The notes: generated from the sequence alone by a model not told the origin. DNA of 45,203 nucleotides from an uncultured Pseudomonadota bacterium (GCA_902771095.1 CACXVH010000009.1:1-45203); one strand, 5' to 3'. Counted from the first letter of the stretch, positions 17,939 to 27,281 are shown. Program-made: numbers and translations.

Positions 17939-18014
17939 TGGTGGAGGCACAGGGACTCGAACCCTGGACCCACTGATTAAAAGTCAGTTGCTCTACCAAC
18001 TGAGCTATGCCTCC
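17939..18014 (-). tRNA. tRNA-Lys (UUU)
   Basis: The minus strand reads GGAGGCATAGCTCAGTTGG as the acceptor/D-arm start. The anticodon loop CTTTTAA (anticodon TTT) lies in an ACTGA/TCAGT stem, the T-arm contains GGTTCGAGTCC, and the acceptor end TGCCTCCA is followed by an encoded CCA. All stems pair. A terminator follows within 10 bases. Confidence 0.95.
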
Positions 18015-18233
18015 ATCGCACTTTTTATGTGCATCGGGGGCAATTCTGCCACATAAAAAACGAAAAATCAAGAAATTTTTACATTTTTTTACAAATAATT
18101 GTGGATTCAGACATCAAATCGTGGTTTGAATTGGAAAACAAAATGTTGTTGTTGATATTAATGCCCAAATCCACATAAGTATTATCGGAAAAAAATGCCA
18201 ATCATACAATCAGTATGAATCCCTAGGTTTTTA

Positions 18234-18263
18234 TGGACAAATCATTAAAAAATGTTGCATAAT
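18234..18263 (+). promoter_or_regulatory. Promoter of folA
   Basis: TGGACA (18234-18239) is followed after 18 bases by CATAAT (18258-18263), 24 bases before the ATG. The remaining intergenic stretch 18015-18233 is AT-rich and shows nothing else I can name. Confidence 0.5.
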
Positions 18264-18286
18264 AAAAATCACAAAGGAAAGGTATA

Positions 18287-18850
18287 ATGAATAAAAAATC
18301 AACCATATGTGGTATTGTGGCGATTGGTCCAGATGATGTAATCGGTCAAAATGGGGTTATGCCGTGGTATTCTCGTCAAGATTTATATCATTTCAGGACT
18401 TTGACGACACCATATCCGTGTGTATTTGGAAAAACAACTTTTGAAAATTTACCTGTTCGACCGTTGCCAAACAGGTTGAATATAGTGTGCAGTTCCGCAT
18501 ACAAAAATCGATTGTATAATAATGTGTTGTATATAGATTCATTAGAAAATGCTATTAAATCTTGCAAGGTGTTTCCGTATGTTTTCATATGTGGTGGTGC
18601 CAAGATTTATGAATGTGCACTGAAACACGATTTAATAGATGTGATGTATATAACAAAAATTTATGATGATAAATTATCCGAAAATATCGCACAAAGCCGT
18701 GATGCATATACTCGTTTCCCGGTTAATACAAATGTTTTTTTTGATTCTGATAAATGGGTCGCAAAAAGAATGATATATCCAGAAAATGTTCTGCCCCAAG
18801 AATACCCAAATATCGTAACTAAATTTTACAAATGTGTTCGTGCAAGGTAA
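18287..18850 (+). CDS. folA: Dihydrofolate reductase
   Basis: The 187-residue protein would reduce dihydrofolate to tetrahydrofolate with NADPH. It shows the DHFR blocks in order: GIVAIGPDDVIGQNGVMPW, the acidic active-site residue in SRQDLYHFR (Asp32), VFGKTTFENLP, PLPNRLNIVCSS, YVFICGGAKIYECAL and a MYITKIY strand. It is slightly longer than the common 160-residue enzyme because of a C-terminal extension. A strong AGGAAAGG ribosome binding site precedes the ATG. No thyA gene is adjacent. It is followed by an AT-rich gap before the TolC-like gene. Confidence 0.85.
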   Translation: MNKKSTICGIVAIGPDDVIGQNGVMPWYSRQDLYHFRTLTTPYPCVFGKTTFENLPVRPLPNRLNIVCSSAYKNRLYNNVLYIDSLENAIKSCKVFPYVFICGGAKIYECALKHDLIDVMYITKIYDDKLSENIAQSRDAYTRFPVNTNVFFDSDKWVAKRMIYPENVLPQEYPNIVTKFYKCVRAR

Positions 18851-18921
18851 AAAATGCTTTTAATTTTTTTTTAACTTTGCTAGGATAGTATTCATCACGG
18901 TTGATTATGTATGGGGGATGT

Positions 18922-20211
18922 ATGAAAAAACTCTTTGTTTTTGCTTTTTTTATGCCATTTGTTGCGTTTGGAAACGATGATTGTGCGACAATGCGAAATG
19001 TCCCAAGTGGCGTTCAAACTTTGCAAGATGTTATCAATTTGGGGCTTTGTCGCAATCCGCAAACTGCTGCGGCATATGCTTCTTTGCGGTCCAGCCATTT
19101 TAACAAAAACGCGGGTTATGCGAATTATTTGCCAAGTGTAAGGGCGGGACTTTCTGCGGACAAAGGGTATGCTAATAAAGAGTGGGGTGATTGGGGATAT
19201 GGCGCTTCGATTTCTGCGTCTTATTTAATTTTTGATTTTGGCAAAAGAACGGCAGATATGAATCAAATGATTGCTGCGTATCGGGCGGCGGGCTTTGATT
19301 ATGATGAAAGTATACAAAATTTTGTGTATGGATTAATCGGGGCATATTATGAATTATTAAATGCAGATGCGGATGTGGAATCTGCTGAATCTGCGTTACG
19401 GGTTGCCCAGACCGCCAAAGATACCGCCGATAAAAAATTCAAAGCAGGTGCCGTGGGTACATTGGCATCGTCACAATTGTCATTGGAACGTGCGAAAAAC
19501 AATCGTGAAATTGTAAAGGGAACATTGCTGACGAAGTTATCTTTCCCTGCAAATCAAGATATAACTATTGCAGATATGCCGTCTAATTTCGGTAGTGCTG
19601 CTGAAAACAAAAGTATAGATGATTTGATAAAAATTGCACAAGAAAAAAGACCTGATTTATTAAAGGCATCGGCAAACAAAGATGCTGCGTGGCACAAAAG
19701 AAATTCTGCGTTTTTGAAAAATTTGCCATCAATTTCTGCATCTGCAAGTGCCAGATGGAACGATGATTCTTTGTCTGGTGTTTTTTCACCAGAATCAGAC
19801 AGAATCAATGGCTCAATTGGTATCAGTGTTTCAATGCCAATATTTGCTGGGTTTGCAAATATGTACGGATTACGCGCGGCTGAATCTGATTATGATCGTG
19901 CGAAATATAACGAACAGCAAACAAAAAATTCGGCGATGATGGATGTGTTTACTGCATATCAAAATTATAAGACAGCCCAAACTGTGTTAACCCAAACAGA
20001 AAGTTTATTGAAATCTGCAACGGAAAATGAACGTGTTACTTCTGGAATGTACAAGGTTGGTCGTGCAACAATGCTTGATTGGCAAACAGCGCAATCTGAA
20101 TTGATAAACGCGCAAAAGCAAAATAATGCCGCCAAATATGATTTGTTTGTGAAACGCGCGGCTGTTGCATTGGCAATCGGCGATATTAAATCGGAATTGG
20201 AGGATAAATAA
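18922..20211 (+). CDS. TolC-family outer membrane efflux channel
   Basis: The 429-residue protein has a signal peptide (MKKLFVFAFFMPFVAFG) and two repeated helical-hairpin/beta segments of the OEP family, with long heptad-rich helices around residues 115-195 and 315-400 (for example AESDYDRAKYNEQQ and TSGMYKVGRATMLDWQTAQSELINAQKQ). It should form the trimeric exit duct for the adaptor and ABC proteins encoded directly downstream. The ATG at 18922 is chosen because GGGGGATG lies just before it; a TTG at 18901 is upstream. Its stop is adjacent to the next ATG. Confidence 0.88.
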   Translation: MKKLFVFAFFMPFVAFGNDDCATMRNVPSGVQTLQDVINLGLCRNPQTAAAYASLRSSHFNKNAGYANYLPSVRAGLSADKGYANKEWGDWGYGASISASYLIFDFGKRTADMNQMIAAYRAAGFDYDESIQNFVYGLIGAYYELLNADADVESAESALRVAQTAKDTADKKFKAGAVGTLASSQLSLERAKNNREIVKGTLLTKLSFPANQDITIADMPSNFGSAAENKSIDDLIKIAQEKRPDLLKASANKDAAWHKRNSAFLKNLPSISASASARWNDDSLSGVFSPESDRINGSIGISVSMPIFAGFANMYGLRAAESDYDRAKYNEQQTKNSAMMDVFTAYQNYKTAQTVLTQTESLLKSATENERVTSGMYKVGRATMLDWQTAQSELINAQKQNNAAKYDLFVKRAAVALAIGDIKSELEDK

Positions 20212-21387
20212 ATGAAAAGAAATTGGTTTTTGCGACATAAATGGTGGACGCTATTTTTAATTGCCTTGATTGCGATGATTGTGACGATGTTTGTGGTGGG
20301 AAAAAAGGTTGAAAAGAAAAACTTTGTCACAATGGATATAACGCGTGGCGATATCGCCCAAACCGTAACAGCAACTGGTGAAATTATGCCGGTGAATACG
20401 GTAAGTGTCGGTTCCCAAGTATCTGGAACAATCGAAGAAATATTTGTTGATTATAATTCAACTGTTAAAAAAGGTGATAAATTATTAACAATTGAACCTT
20501 CTGTTTTACAAGCGTCTGTTGATGAAGCCAAAGCATCACTGGATTCTGCGATTTCACAACGCGATTATGCAAAAAACGAATATGAACGCAATAAATATTT
20601 GTTCGAAAGTGATTTCATCGCGCGTTCAACGATGGAACAATCACAAACTCAGTATGAACAGGCCCAGGCATCTGTTGTTCGTGCCCAATCTCAATATGAC
20701 AAAGCAGTCACTAATTTGGGATACGCAACAATTACTTCGCCTGTGGATGGGACTGTGATTTCGCGCAAGGTGGACAAAGGTCAAACAGTTGCAGCATCGT
20801 TTCAAACCCCAGATTTGTTTTACATCGCAGAAGATTTAACAAAAATGCAAATAGAAACAGCCGTAAGTGAGGCTGATATCGGTGTAATAAAGCAGGGGCA
20901 ATCAGTCACTTTTACTGTTGACGCATATTCGGGTTTAACATTTGAAGGTTCTGTGCGTCAGGTTCGACTTTCGCCGACAACAACATCTAATGTTGTCGTT
21001 TACACGGTGGTTATTGATGTTGATAATGGCGATTTAAAATTGATGCCCGGGATGACCGCGTTCGTGACGATAACGGTTAATTCTGCAAAAGATACTTGGA
21101 AAGCACAAAATTCAGCATTTTTAATTCGCAGTTTTGAAGGTATCGTTGAAACAAAAGATGAATCAATAACACCACAAAATCATTTGGCGATTATGCGTGA
21201 AGGTAAAATAATTTTGGTTCCTTATAAAAAAGGTTTGGCAACGGCCACAGAAACACAAATTATTTCTGATGAAATAATGGCGGGTGACAAGATTGTTATC
21301 GGATACATGGGACAAAAATCAAAAACAAAAACAAATAATAATCGTGGTGGCGGCATGATGGGCGGTCCTGGTGGCGGTCCGCGCTAG
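20212..21387 (+). CDS. MacA-like periplasmic adaptor protein
   Basis: The 391-residue membrane-fusion protein has an N-terminal membrane anchor (LFLIALIAMIVTMFVVG) and a lipoyl/hairpin region (TGEIMPVNTVSVGSQVSGTIEEI...VKKGDKLLTIE). A coiled-coil hairpin follows (about 95-165), then the second lipoyl half (ATITSPVDGTVISRKVDKGQTV) and a beta-barrel domain. The C-terminus is glycine-rich (RGGGMMGGPGGGPR). It links the inner-membrane MacB-like complex to the TolC-like channel. The start codon directly abuts the TolC stop, behind a TTGGAGG ribosome binding site. Confidence 0.88.
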   Translation: MKRNWFLRHKWWTLFLIALIAMIVTMFVVGKKVEKKNFVTMDITRGDIAQTVTATGEIMPVNTVSVGSQVSGTIEEIFVDYNSTVKKGDKLLTIEPSVLQASVDEAKASLDSAISQRDYAKNEYERNKYLFESDFIARSTMEQSQTQYEQAQASVVRAQSQYDKAVTNLGYATITSPVDGTVISRKVDKGQTVAASFQTPDLFYIAEDLTKMQIETAVSEADIGVIKQGQSVTFTVDAYSGLTFEGSVRQVRLSPTTTSNVVVYTVVIDVDNGDLKLMPGMTAFVTITVNSAKDTWKAQNSAFLIRSFEGIVETKDESITPQNHLAIMREGKIILVPYKKGLATATETQIISDEIMAGDKIVIGYMGQKSKTKTNNNRGGGMMGGPGGGPR

Positions 21388-21398
21388 GGGTGAATACA

Positions 21399-22145
21399 AT
21401 GAAACAAACACCGATTATATCGATGAAGAAAATCTGTAAAAGTTTCCCTTTGGAAGTTGGTGGGCAGCAGCAGGTTTTATTTGATATATCTTTCACAATT
21501 AACCCTGGTGAATTTGTTGCGATTATGGGGCCATCTGGTTCTGGGAAATCAACATGTATGAATATAATCGGCGCATTGGATTCCGCAACCAGTGGTATTT
21601 ATGAATTATATGGCAAAGATATAACAACTTTATTACCTGATGAATTGGCAAAAATAAGAAATGAATATATCGGTTTTGTTTTCCAAAATTTTAATTTATT
21701 ACCAAAAAGAAACATTTTGGACAATGTTATGTTGCCGTTAATGTATCGTGGACTTCCAATGGAAGAACGTCTTGAACGCGCACGCGAAATGTTACAACTG
21801 GTGAATTTGGAAAATTTCGAAACATATTTACCAACACAACTATCTGGTGGTATGAAGCAAAGGGTTGCGATAGCGCGTGCATTGGCTGGCGACCCAAAAT
21901 TGATTTTGGCGGACGAACCGACCGGTGCTCTTGATTCAAAAATGGGAAACGAAATTTTAAAATTCTTTAAAAAGTTAAACAAAGAATTGGGAATCACTAT
22001 TGTTATGATTACACATGAATTTGAAATCGCACAATATGCTAATCGTGTTATACACATTTATGATGGGCATATAACTTATGATGGCCCGATTCCAAAAAAT
22101 GAATCTGTGTTATTAAAATCGGAACAAAAGGTGCGCAAAAAATGA
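21399..22145 (+). CDS. MacB-type ABC transporter ATP-binding protein
   Basis: The 248-residue ATPase has Walker A GPSGSGKST (44-52), a Q-loop in GFVFQNFNLLP, the signature LSGGMKQR, and Walker B LILADEPTGALD with the following MITHEFEIA switch His. In classic MacB the ATPase is fused to the permease; here it is a separate chain, as in LolD/FtsE-like and many split MacAB systems. The ATG at 21399 fits the AGGGG site; an in-frame GTG at 21390 is less likely. It overlaps the permease gene by 4 bases. Confidence 0.9.
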   Translation: MKQTPIISMKKICKSFPLEVGGQQQVLFDISFTINPGEFVAIMGPSGSGKSTCMNIIGALDSATSGIYELYGKDITTLLPDELAKIRNEYIGFVFQNFNLLPKRNILDNVMLPLMYRGLPMEERLERAREMLQLVNLENFETYLPTQLSGGMKQRVAIARALAGDPKLILADEPTGALDSKMGNEILKFFKKLNKELGITIVMITHEFEIAQYANRVIHIYDGHITYDGPIPKNESVLLKSEQKVRKK

Positions 22146-23359
22146 CATTTTACGATATCGCACATGAATCTTGGTTATCCATAAGTGGAAACAAAATGCG
22201 TTCTTTTTTGACGGTTTTGGGTATTGTTATTGGTATTATGGCTGTGGTTGTAATGGTTGCAGTTGGTGAAACGGTTCAACAATCAATAACTGACCAGTTT
22301 TCTTCTCTGGGAACAAATACGATAATGATACGCGCAGGTGCCGCGCAAAGTGCCGGGGTGCGTGGTGGTAATCGTATGACTTTGACTTTGGATGATGTTC
22401 AATATTTATCGCAGTTGCCAGATGTTGCGGCTGTATCGCCCATCGAAAACAGTAGCGCCCAGGTTGTATATGGAAATAAAAATTGGTCTACATCTATGGT
22501 TGGTATATATCCCGGATATGCGACTGTTCAAAATCTTGAAATAGAATATGGGACTTTCATTGATATGTCCGCGGTGCGCAGTGCGGCAACTTATGCGGTG
22601 ATTGGACCTGATACAGCCGAAGAATTGGGAATGCCAAAAAATCCAGTCGGCGAAGTTATTCGTGTTCGCAATACACCGCTAACTGTCATTGGTGTAACAA
22701 AAGCCAAAGGCGCTTCTGGTATAATGTCCCAAGACGATATGATAATTGTTCCAATCACAACATTAAAGAAACGTATTACTGGTTCGCGTTTTCCAAATTC
22801 GGTTAATATGATTTCGTTGAAATTATACCAAGATGCCGATAATAATATCGCGACAGAACAAATCACAACCCTTTTGCGTCAACGACATAAATTAAAAGAC
22901 GGGGCTGCGGATGATTTTCAAATTACCGATATGAAACAGGTTATGGAGACGATGGAAACGGTAAGTGGTTATTTAACATTGTTATTGGTTGCGATTGCCG
23001 CAGTATCATTGTTGGTTGGCTCTATTGGTATTATGAATATGATGTTGGTATCGGTGGCGGAACGCACCCGTGAAATTGGCATACGCAAGGCGATTGGTGC
23101 CCAAGAAGGTACGATTATCACGCAATTTTTATCTGAATCTATTTTAATATCATTTATTGGTTCAATGTTTGGACTTTTTCTGGGGGTCGGTTTGTCCCAG
23201 GGGGTGGGGCGGTTTATATTGCACTATAATGTTCCTTTTTCAATTTGGCCTGTGGTGGTGTCAATATCTGTTGCGGTTGTGGTTGGATTGGCATCAGGTG
23301 TGATGCCTGCGATTAAGGCGGCAAAATTAAACCCCATAGACAGTTTAAGATATGAATAA
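22142..23359 (+). CDS. MacB-type ABC transporter permease
   Basis: The 405-residue protein has the MacB/FtsX layout. One N-terminal helix (MRSFLTVLGIVIGIMAVVVMVAVG) is followed by a large periplasmic domain (about 45-270) with the MacB_PCD pattern (SPIENSSAQVVYGNKNW). Three C-terminal helices carry the typical VAERTREIGIRKAIGAQ coupling segment. With the ATPase, MacA-like adaptor and TolC-like channel it completes a tripartite exporter, for drugs, toxins, peptides or siderophores in known cases; the substrate here is unknown. The gene is convergent with htpX, with an 11-base gap. Confidence 0.9.
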   Translation: MTFYDIAHESWLSISGNKMRSFLTVLGIVIGIMAVVVMVAVGETVQQSITDQFSSLGTNTIMIRAGAAQSAGVRGGNRMTLTLDDVQYLSQLPDVAAVSPIENSSAQVVYGNKNWSTSMVGIYPGYATVQNLEIEYGTFIDMSAVRSAATYAVIGPDTAEELGMPKNPVGEVIRVRNTPLTVIGVTKAKGASGIMSQDDMIIVPITTLKKRITGSRFPNSVNMISLKLYQDADNNIATEQITTLLRQRHKLKDGAADDFQITDMKQVMETMETVSGYLTLLLVAIAAVSLLVGSIGIMNMMLVSVAERTREIGIRKAIGAQEGTIITQFLSESILISFIGSMFGLFLGVGLSQGVGRFILHYNVPFSIWPVVVSISVAVVVGLASGVMPAIKAAKLNPIDSLRYE

Positions 23360-23370
23360 AAATTGATGTT

Positions 23371-24312
23371 TTAAAAACCACGCATAGATTTTAATCTTTT
23401 TATGCGGTTTTCTATGGAAGGATGCGTTTCGCCAATTCCTGCGAACATACGTTTTTTATCCAATGGGTTTGCAATACAAACATTTCCCATCAATTCACAT
23501 TTGTCCAGTGATTCAACGCGTGGGTCAATACTAATTTTTTTTAATGCAGAAATCAAAGCACTTGGGTTCCTGGTAATGTGTGCAGATGCAGCATCTGCGG
23601 CATATTCGCGTGTTCGTGACAGTGCAAAATAAATAATTGGTGCAAGTAATAAATTAAAAATAAGTAACGATAACCACAACACTAATAATACAAGTTGCAT
23701 ATTGTTTTGTTCTTTGTTGTCATTATGTTGTGTGTTGCTGGAATACGAGAAAGAACGTGCGATAAAATCAGCCAATAATGTCAATGCCCCAAGACAAGTA
23801 ATAATGATAACATCTAATCGAATATCACGATTTTTTATATGTCCCATTTCGTGTGCAATCACTGCTTCTAGTTCCAAAGGGGTTAATTTGTTTATGATAC
23901 CACTGGTCAAAGCAATAGATGCGTTATCAGGTGATGTCCCTGTTGCAAAAGCATTTAAACTGGTGTCGTCTATAACATATACGCGTGGTGTTGATAGACC
24001 TGCGGCCAAGGCGACATTTTCAACACATTTAAAAACTTTTTTGTTTTCGGTATCTTTTTCATTCAATTCATGTGCGCCAGCAAAGCCCAACATCATATTA
24101 CTGCCACAAGAATAAGAAATAATCGTCCATATAAAACATATGGCAATAATCACCGGAAAAGCGGTATATATCAAATTCAATGCTTCGTCAACAGACATAA
24201 AAGCACAGGATAATAAAAACACAATCATTCCCAACACAACAGGAAACAGTAAAACCAATAACACAGTTTTTATATTATTGCGTTTTATGTGTTGATAAAC
24301 ATCTTGAACCAT
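23371..24312 (-). CDS. htpX: M48-family membrane zinc metalloprotease (HtpX-like)
   Basis: The 313-residue protein has two N-terminal membrane segments (about 15-37 and 47-65), a zinc-binding HEMGH motif (His154, Glu155, His158), another hydrophobic pair, and the downstream SRTREYAADAASAHIT segment supplying the third ligand. HtpX-type proteases degrade misfolded membrane proteins on the cytosolic side. It directly follows lemA with a 10-base gap; LemA-M48 pairs are common in bacteria, and co-translation is likely. Confidence 0.85.
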   Translation of the reverse strand: MVQDVYQHIKRNNIKTVLLVLLFPVVLGMIVFLLSCAFMSVDEALNLIYTAFPVIIAICFIWTIISYSCGSNMMLGFAGAHELNEKDTENKKVFKCVENVALAAGLSTPRVYVIDDTSLNAFATGTSPDNASIALTSGIINKLTPLELEAVIAHEMGHIKNRDIRLDVIIITCLGALTLLADFIARSFSYSSNTQHNDNKEQNNMQLVLLVLWLSLLIFNLLLAPIIYFALSRTREYAADAASAHITRNPSALISALKKISIDPRVESLDKCELMGNVCIANPLDKKRMFAGIGETHPSIENRIKRLKSMRGF

Positions 24313-24322
24313 AAATCAAACC

Positions 24323-24877
24323 TTAGAATTTTACATTTGGTGCACGCTTTACTGCTTCGCGTTCTGTTTCGTCTAATTCAAAATATTTTTCTTCATTAAA
24401 ACGAAACATCGCCGCAACAATATTAGAAGGGAAAGATTTAACCTTGATATTCATACTTTGAACGACAGTGTTGTAAAATTGTCTTGCTGCTTGAATTTTC
24501 GTTTCTGTATCTGATAATTCTTGCTGTAATTCCAAAAAGTTTGTATTTGCCTTTAATTCAGGATAACTTTCTGACAATGCAAATAAAGATTTTAATGCGC
24601 CAGATAATGCACCTTCTTCTGCATTTTTGCCGTCAACTCCTTTTGCAGACATAGCTGCAGAACGTGCAGCCACCACAGCGGATAGAGTTTCGCGTTCATG
24701 TTTTGCGTATCCTTTGACAACTTCTACAAGATTTGGAATTAAATCATATCTGCGTTTCAATTGGGTGTTTACAGTCGACCATGCCTCTTTAACATTTTGA
24801 CGACCAGAAACCAAGGAATTATAAGTTAAAATAAAAAACAAAATCACACAAATCAATACAATTATTGCTATTGTCAT
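24323..24877 (-). CDS. lemA: LemA family protein
   Basis: The 184-residue protein has one N-terminal membrane helix (MTIAIIVLICVILFFILTYNSLV). It continues with the LemA helical domain: RQNVKEAWSTVNTQLKRRYDLIPNLVEVVKGYAKHE, LFALSESYPELKANTNFLELQQELSDTETKIQAARQFYNTVV and a C-terminal FPSNIVAAMF. The molecular role of LemA is not settled; it is often paired with M48 proteases as here. An AAGGA ribosome binding site precedes the ATG. Confidence 0.9.
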   Translation of the reverse strand: MTIAIIVLICVILFFILTYNSLVSGRQNVKEAWSTVNTQLKRRYDLIPNLVEVVKGYAKHERETLSAVVAARSAAMSAKGVDGKNAEEGALSGALKSLFALSESYPELKANTNFLELQQELSDTETKIQAARQFYNTVVQSMNIKVKSFPSNIVAAMFRFNEEKYFELDETEREAVKRAPNVKF

Positions 24878-24955
24878 AATGAATCCTTTTTGTTAAGTTC
24901 TTCATCAATACTATAACAATAGACCAGTATTTACAAGAAAAAACATTTATGTGTT

Positions 24956-25201
24956 TTATTGTTTTTCTTTTCCTTCGTTATTTATAAATTTGAAAAAATC
25001 TTGCGGTTGCGCACCTGTTGCATCAATTATTTTTGCAATGCTGTTGGTTGAAGGCCACCTTGGTTGTTCGTATTTGGAAAATCTTTTGCTTTTGTTGAAA
25101 GTAGTCGGATCTAAACCGCTTCGTTTAGCAAGACCAGAACAAGACAAACCGTGTTCTTTTGCGAATAATTCAATCGCGCGCCAGATTTGATAATGATTCA
25201 T
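24956..25201 (-). CDS. Small helix-turn-helix regulator (lone HTH domain)
   Basis: The 81-residue protein contains an XRE/Cro-type helix-turn-helix: IWRAIELFAKEHGLSCSGLAKRSGLDPTTFNKSKRF, then RWPSTNSIAKIIDATGAQPQDFFKF. This block is familiar to me as the N-terminal part of longer S24-peptidase (LexA/CI-like) repressors in Alphaproteobacteria. Here the peptidase half is absent and the protein stops right after the DNA-binding domain, so self-cleavage cannot occur. Targets are unknown. It is divergent from alaS, with about 260 bases between them. Confidence 0.7.
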   Translation of the reverse strand: MNHYQIWRAIELFAKEHGLSCSGLAKRSGLDPTTFNKSKRFSKYEQPRWPSTNSIAKIIDATGAQPQDFFKFINNEGKEKQ

Positions 25202-25289
25202 TGTGTTTTTCTCTCTATTGTTATTTTGTCACCAATTCAAAAGGGTATGTTATCATAATAAGAGAATAAAATCAATAAATACAACCATT

Positions 25290-25406
25290 ATGAGAATACA
25301 AACCTATGAATCAGCACAAATATCTGATTTGTTTGCCACTATGAATCTTTTTTTTAAACGACAAAAATGTGTTCAAAAACAGAGATTAGAGATTGACTTT
25401 GAATAA
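25290..25406 (+). CDS. Possible 38-residue small protein upstream of alaS
   Basis: An ATG at 25290 opens a 38-codon frame (MRIQTYESAQISDLF..., ending EIDFE) that lies 59 bases before alaS. There is no clear ribosome binding site and no recognised family. It could be a leader peptide or chance; I list it because the gap before alaS is otherwise empty. Confidence 0.2.
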   Translation: MRIQTYESAQISDLFATMNLFFKRQKCVQKQRLEIDFE

Positions 25407-25465
25407 AAGAGCGATTAAAGTTTTATGGATAAAAACTTATAAAAATAATTTCAAAAGAGGAACAA

Positions 25466-27241
25466 ATGACAGCTAATGAATTGCGTAGATTGTATATAGA
25501 TTTTTTTATAAAACGTGGTCACAAAGAAATTCCATCGGCATCGTTGATACCAGAAAACGACCCATCTGTTTTGTTTACTACTGCTGGGATGCATCCATTG
25601 GTTCCTTATTTAATGGGTGAATCTCATCCACTGGGACAACGTTTGGTTAGTTGTCAAAAATGTTTGCGTACAGGCGATATTGACGAAGTAGGTGATGCTA
25701 CGCATTTAACTTTTTTTGAAATGTTGGGTAATTGGTCGTTGAATGATTATTTTAAAAAAGAATCTATTGGATTTTCGCATGAATTTTTGACCCAGGTTTT
25801 AAAAATACCGCAAGAAAAAATAGCGGTGACTTGTTTTGCTGGTGATGAATCTGCGCCACGGGATACAGAATCTGCCAAGATATGGCAAGATTTGGGTTAT
25901 CCAAAAGAACGCATATTCTTTTATGGTAAAAAGGAAAATTGGTGGGGACCTGCAGGAACTACTGGACCTTGTGGACCAGATACAGAAATATTTTATATTC
26001 ACGATAAACCAGATTGTGGCCCGAATTGTGGTCCTGCGTGCGGTTGCGGCAAATATGTTGAAATCTGGAATAATGTGTTTATGCAATTTAACAAAGACAA
26101 AGACGGCAATTATGTCCCGCTTGGACGCCATAATGTTGATACTGGATTGGGGTTTGAACGTGCCTTTTGTTTTGTGAACGGTGTATCAAGTGTTTATGAT
26201 ACAGAATTATTCAAACCTATTATTGATAAAATAAGTGAATTAACGAACACAAAATACGAACCAAACAATTACAAGGCATATCGTATCATTGCGGACCATT
26301 TGCGTGCTTCTACATTTATATTGGGGGACGATCGTGGAATTGCGCCATCAAATGTAGACCAGGGCTATATCTTGCGTCGCTTGATTCGTCGTGCCTATCG
26401 TTATTTGACGCAGACGAACGCACCGGCAAACGCGATGGCAAAGATAGCAAAAGTTGTTATTGAAAAATACAAAGACATATACCCAGAATTGGAACGCAAT
26501 CAAGAATTTGTAATAAATTCATTAAATCGCGAAGAAGAAATATTTTCACGTACACTTGAATCTGGTATGAAAATCGCGAAAAAGTATCTTGAAAATGTGG
26601 CAAATAATCAACTTGCTGCGGCGGATGCGTTCAGATTATATGATACCTTTGGTTTTCCGCTTGAATTCACCCAGGAACTGGCAACTGAATATGGTGTATC
26701 TGTGGATGCCGATGGTTTCCATAAACTTTATGCGGAACACCAAGAAAAATCTCGTGCCGGGGCAGAACAAAAATTCAAAGGTGGACTTTCAGATGATTCA
26801 ATCGAAACAAGACGGTTGCATACTGCGGCTCATTTAATGTTGGCTGCATTGCGCCGTGTTTTAGGTGATTCTGTTATGCAAAAGGGGTCTAATATCACAC
26901 CAGAACGTTTGCGTTTTGATGTGTCATTTAACAGACGCATTGAACCAGCAGAATTGGCAGAGGTAGAAAAAATAGTGAACGATGCAATTGCGGCGGCTGT
27001 ACCCGTGGAATGTACGGAAATGCCATTGGATGAAGCACGTGCATCTGGTGCTATTGGTGTTTTTGGTGACAAGTATGGCGAAGTGGTAAAAGTTTACAAG
27101 ATGGGCAAGTGGTCAAATGAAATCTGTGGTGGACCACATGCCGCTAATACTGGTGAATTGGGCAGATTCAAAATATTAAAAGAAGAATCTAGTTCTGCCG
27201 GGGTCCGAAGAATCAAGGCCGTATTGGTCCAAGATAAATAA
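25466..27241 (+). CDS. alaS: Alanyl-tRNA synthetase, compact form
   Basis: The 591-residue enzyme charges tRNA-Ala. Its class II catalytic domain is complete (ELRRLYIDFFIKRGHKEIPSASLIPENDPSVLFTTAGM, TFFEMLGNWSLNDYFKKE, VDTGLGFERAF, IIADHLRASTF, GYILRRLIRRA). It carries a Cys-rich insert (PDCGPNCGPACGCGKY). The editing domain keeps its zinc ligands HTAAH (His452, His456) and CGGPH (Cys554, His558). Compared with the E. coli enzyme (875 residues) about 110 residues between catalytic and editing domains and the whole C-terminal C-Ala/DHHA1 domain are absent. The N-terminus resembles the short AlaRS I associate with candidate-phyla bacteria. A GAGGAAC site precedes the ATG. Confidence 0.9.
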   Translation: MTANELRRLYIDFFIKRGHKEIPSASLIPENDPSVLFTTAGMHPLVPYLMGESHPLGQRLVSCQKCLRTGDIDEVGDATHLTFFEMLGNWSLNDYFKKESIGFSHEFLTQVLKIPQEKIAVTCFAGDESAPRDTESAKIWQDLGYPKERIFFYGKKENWWGPAGTTGPCGPDTEIFYIHDKPDCGPNCGPACGCGKYVEIWNNVFMQFNKDKDGNYVPLGRHNVDTGLGFERAFCFVNGVSSVYDTELFKPIIDKISELTNTKYEPNNYKAYRIIADHLRASTFILGDDRGIAPSNVDQGYILRRLIRRAYRYLTQTNAPANAMAKIAKVVIEKYKDIYPELERNQEFVINSLNREEEIFSRTLESGMKIAKKYLENVANNQLAAADAFRLYDTFGFPLEFTQELATEYGVSVDADGFHKLYAEHQEKSRAGAEQKFKGGLSDDSIETRRLHTAAHLMLAALRRVLGDSVMQKGSNITPERLRFDVSFNRRIEPAELAEVEKIVNDAIAAAVPVECTEMPLDEARASGAIGVFGDKYGEVVKVYKMGKWSNEICGGPHAANTGELGRFKILKEESSSAGVRRIKAVLVQDK

Positions 27242-27252
27242 AAGATTCTTTG

Positions 27253-27281
27253 TTGCAATAATGTGATTTTTTTAGTATAAT
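27253..27281 (+). promoter_or_regulatory. Promoter of the small lysine-rich protein gene
   Basis: TTGCAA (27253-27258), a 17-base spacer and a perfect TATAAT (27276-27281) lie 73 bases before the ATG at 27355. Confidence 0.6.

Noticed and set aside
17877-18071. Minus-strand frame across tRNA-Lys
   Set aside because: It is the translation of the tRNA gene and its terminator.
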